Assembly (NCBI RefSeq): GCF_003369915.1
Contig: NC_046673.1
Location: forward strand, 20,203,718 to 20,267,717
From: Drosophila miranda
Lineage: Eukaryota > Arthropoda > Insecta > Diptera > Drosophilidae
Direction: 5' to 3'
Length of the DNA stretch: 64,000 nt
A model generated the notes under the pieces. That model saw only the letters and a program-made list of their open reading frames with translations, did no database searches and had not been told where the DNA came from. The position numbers were made by a program, and so were the translations under genes. Positions 62,603-64,000 of the stretch are shown here, one piece after another; within the stretch, counting starts at the first letter, position 1, and every line of letters starts with the position of its first letter.

Positions 62603-63173
62603 ATGTGAGTACTTGAAATGAATCAAATATAACTTTACAAAAGAGAAAAGGGCTTCAAATGCGATTGCGTCTGAATATTCCATGTTCCATGTTATATGTA
62701 CATATGTAGGCTTGGTGCACGCTGGCGTGTCTGCGACTGCAACTGATAATGTTAGCGGGTGACGTCACATTTCAATGTTTTGTGCGCTTTGTTTTTTTTT
62801 CAGGGCCGAAAAGAGGCTGAGGGAGAGAATCCAGATGATGTCCTCCGAGGGAGAACTCATTATTGTTGATAGGAAAGTCGCCAAGCGATTTGTTGGAGAG
62901 AGCAGGATGGGAAATGAAAATGAGCATCTTTACTTTGGTAATGTTAGATCTATTATTTTGCGGAAGCTAATTTTGTGGTCATACTATCATAGGGATGATC
63001 CCCAGCCCGAACTCAGCGATACCCAAACAACAAAATGGTACAAAAAATTCTTCGATGAGGATCAGAAAATTCTCTTGGAACTGGCTGACACAGCTGATGC
63101 CCTGGAAATAAAGCGGCTTTCCTTTATAGCACGGCAACTGCTACTAGATGGTACAACACCTAAGAACAATTGA
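62603..63173 (+). CDS. Skp1-like protein, array unit 4 (most divergent copy)
   Basis: Exon 1 ends at 62604 and exon 2 is 62804-63173, 123 residues with start MAEKRL instead of MTEKRL. Private replacements are TTKWYKKFF for TKQWYKQFF, DEDQK for DEDQQ, ADTAD for AETAD and LSFIAR for LSYIAR. It stays in frame despite these changes. It is the last unit of the array. Confidence 0.8.
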
Positions 63174-64000
63174 ATAACTGCTCACGAGTTATATGTGTAT
63201 AGCTTCGACTTCAAAGTTAAAAATATGTCTAGTAGTTCCCCTTAACTGTTAAAACGAACTCACGAATTAAATGGTTCTGCAGATAATCACAGGTTTGTTT
63301 ATATTGAGATGAATGCCCAGGACCGAAGAACCTGGAGAACTTCTTCGCTGCCTTTCAAATCGTTCGCTCAAACCGGGGCAGCATTTACTCTAAGTCAGGG
63401 GTCGGCACGGCCCTGCTGCTGCGCTGCCGCTTACGTACACGTGTGTAACGGTGATCGTAATGCCATACCAATACCATAAGCATAGCTAATACCGTAACTG
63501 TCTACGCGCACAAGCGCTCTAACACCTCGATCTCGCTGAAACCCCCACATGATTTTGGCAAAGCGAGACCGAGCTCAATCGAGTCCAAGCAACAAGACCC
63601 ATATCGAGTCGGAATCGCGACTTCCTCTGCTGTCAACGAATTGCAAACACGAAAAGAAAATAAGAGAATATACTCCAACGTTAAACAATCCTCTACACTG
63701 CTTCAAATTTGAGTAGTATGAAAGTGAAAGTGAAAATGGCGTGCGTTCTTTGAAAATCATTTAATTGTTGTCTCTGCCTGTGTGTCATAAGCACCCAAGA
63801 CACAAACAAAACAATTGCCATTTAATCGCAGTGAAAACGAACTTTTCGGGGCTCTCACTGATGGATTTTAATTACACAACCACTCGCTGCCGAGCGGTTG
63901 GGTGGTGGGCAGGGTGCTCGCTGCTGCAGTGGTGGGAAGGGAAGAGTGCTAAGCAATAAGGATAAGCCGGAAGGGGATTCCCACAAGCAGCTCGACAACT
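63174..64000. other. End of array and unique flank
   Basis: Array similarity ends at the (GTGAAA)n run and ATGGC at about 63,740. The last 260 bp are unique, with no supported gene. Confidence 0.5.

Larger units (their letters stand above)
45287..63740. repeat. Tandem array of four ~3.4-kb units (eIF1 / Tom40 fragment / Skp1-like)
   Basis: The units start at AGCTTTTGCATATTTATTG, found at 45287, 48648, 52115 and 60395. Unit 1 is 3,361 bp, unit 2 3,467 bp, unit 3 8,280 bp because of retroelement debris, and unit 4 ends at about 63,740. Each junction carries a (GTGAAA)n run (about 48,606, 52,073, 60,353 and 63,720). Units are nearly identical, with private indels: a 128-bp internal duplication and a 15-bp Skp1 deletion in unit 2, and a 40-bp insertion (about 62,179-62,218) and 30-bp deletion (about 63,670) in unit 4. 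Direct orientation and regular period indicate unequal crossing-over. Confidence 0.96.

Noticed and set aside
63765-63959. 64-codon frame in the right flank
   Set aside because: Short, no motif, no splice context, next to the window edge.

Overview
The window is nuclear DNA of a fruit fly (Drosophila). It carries spliced housekeeping genes with fly-type short introns, (CA)n, (GA)n and (CATA)n microsatellites, DRE-like TATCGAT promoter motifs, and fly-like retroelements. Four genes in a row, mei-217-like, RpS5a, Gga and Lst8, match a neighbourhood I recall from the D. melanogaster X chromosome (Muller A, region 15E), so the window is probably X-linked. I suspect the obscura group but cannot prove the species.

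Layout. (1) 1-11.2 kb is a conventional gene block: the 5' exons of an MCM-like mei-217 gene (minus), RpS5a (minus, introns packed with H/ACA snoRNA copies), Gga (plus) and Lst8 (minus). (2) 12.2-37.9 kb is one large palindrome: two arms of about 12.5-12.9 kb around a unique spacer of about 340 bp centred at 25,236. Each arm carries an intronless UCHL5/UCH37-type deubiquitinase gene with its catalytic residues intact, and an intronless divergent proteasome alpha-2-like gene whose frame is broken by a microsatellite. A 361-bp solo LTR with a 4-bp target duplication is in the left arm only; the right arm keeps the empty site. (3) 37.9-45.3 kb is single-copy sequence with few recognisable genes and one possible decayed gene near 40 kb. 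(4) 45.3-63.7 kb is a tandem array of four near-identical units of about 3.4 kb. Each holds an eIF1 gene (minus), a broken Tom40 fragment (minus) and a truncated Skp1-like gene (plus, one intron whose splicing creates the start codon). Unit 3 lost about 0.8 kb and gained about 5.7 kb of retroelement debris: a 5'-truncated CR1-like LINE (minus) abutting a 5'-truncated gypsy-group element (plus) with a 3' LTR.

How it may fit together. Deubiquitinase, 20S alpha subunit and SCF adaptor paralogues all belong to the ubiquitin-proteasome pathway. They are amplified within 50 kb on a probable X chromosome, in two different amplified structures. This resembles the testis-biased multicopy gene families linked to sex-chromosome conflict in flies and mammals. 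The structures are visible in the sequence; testis expression and conflict are inference.
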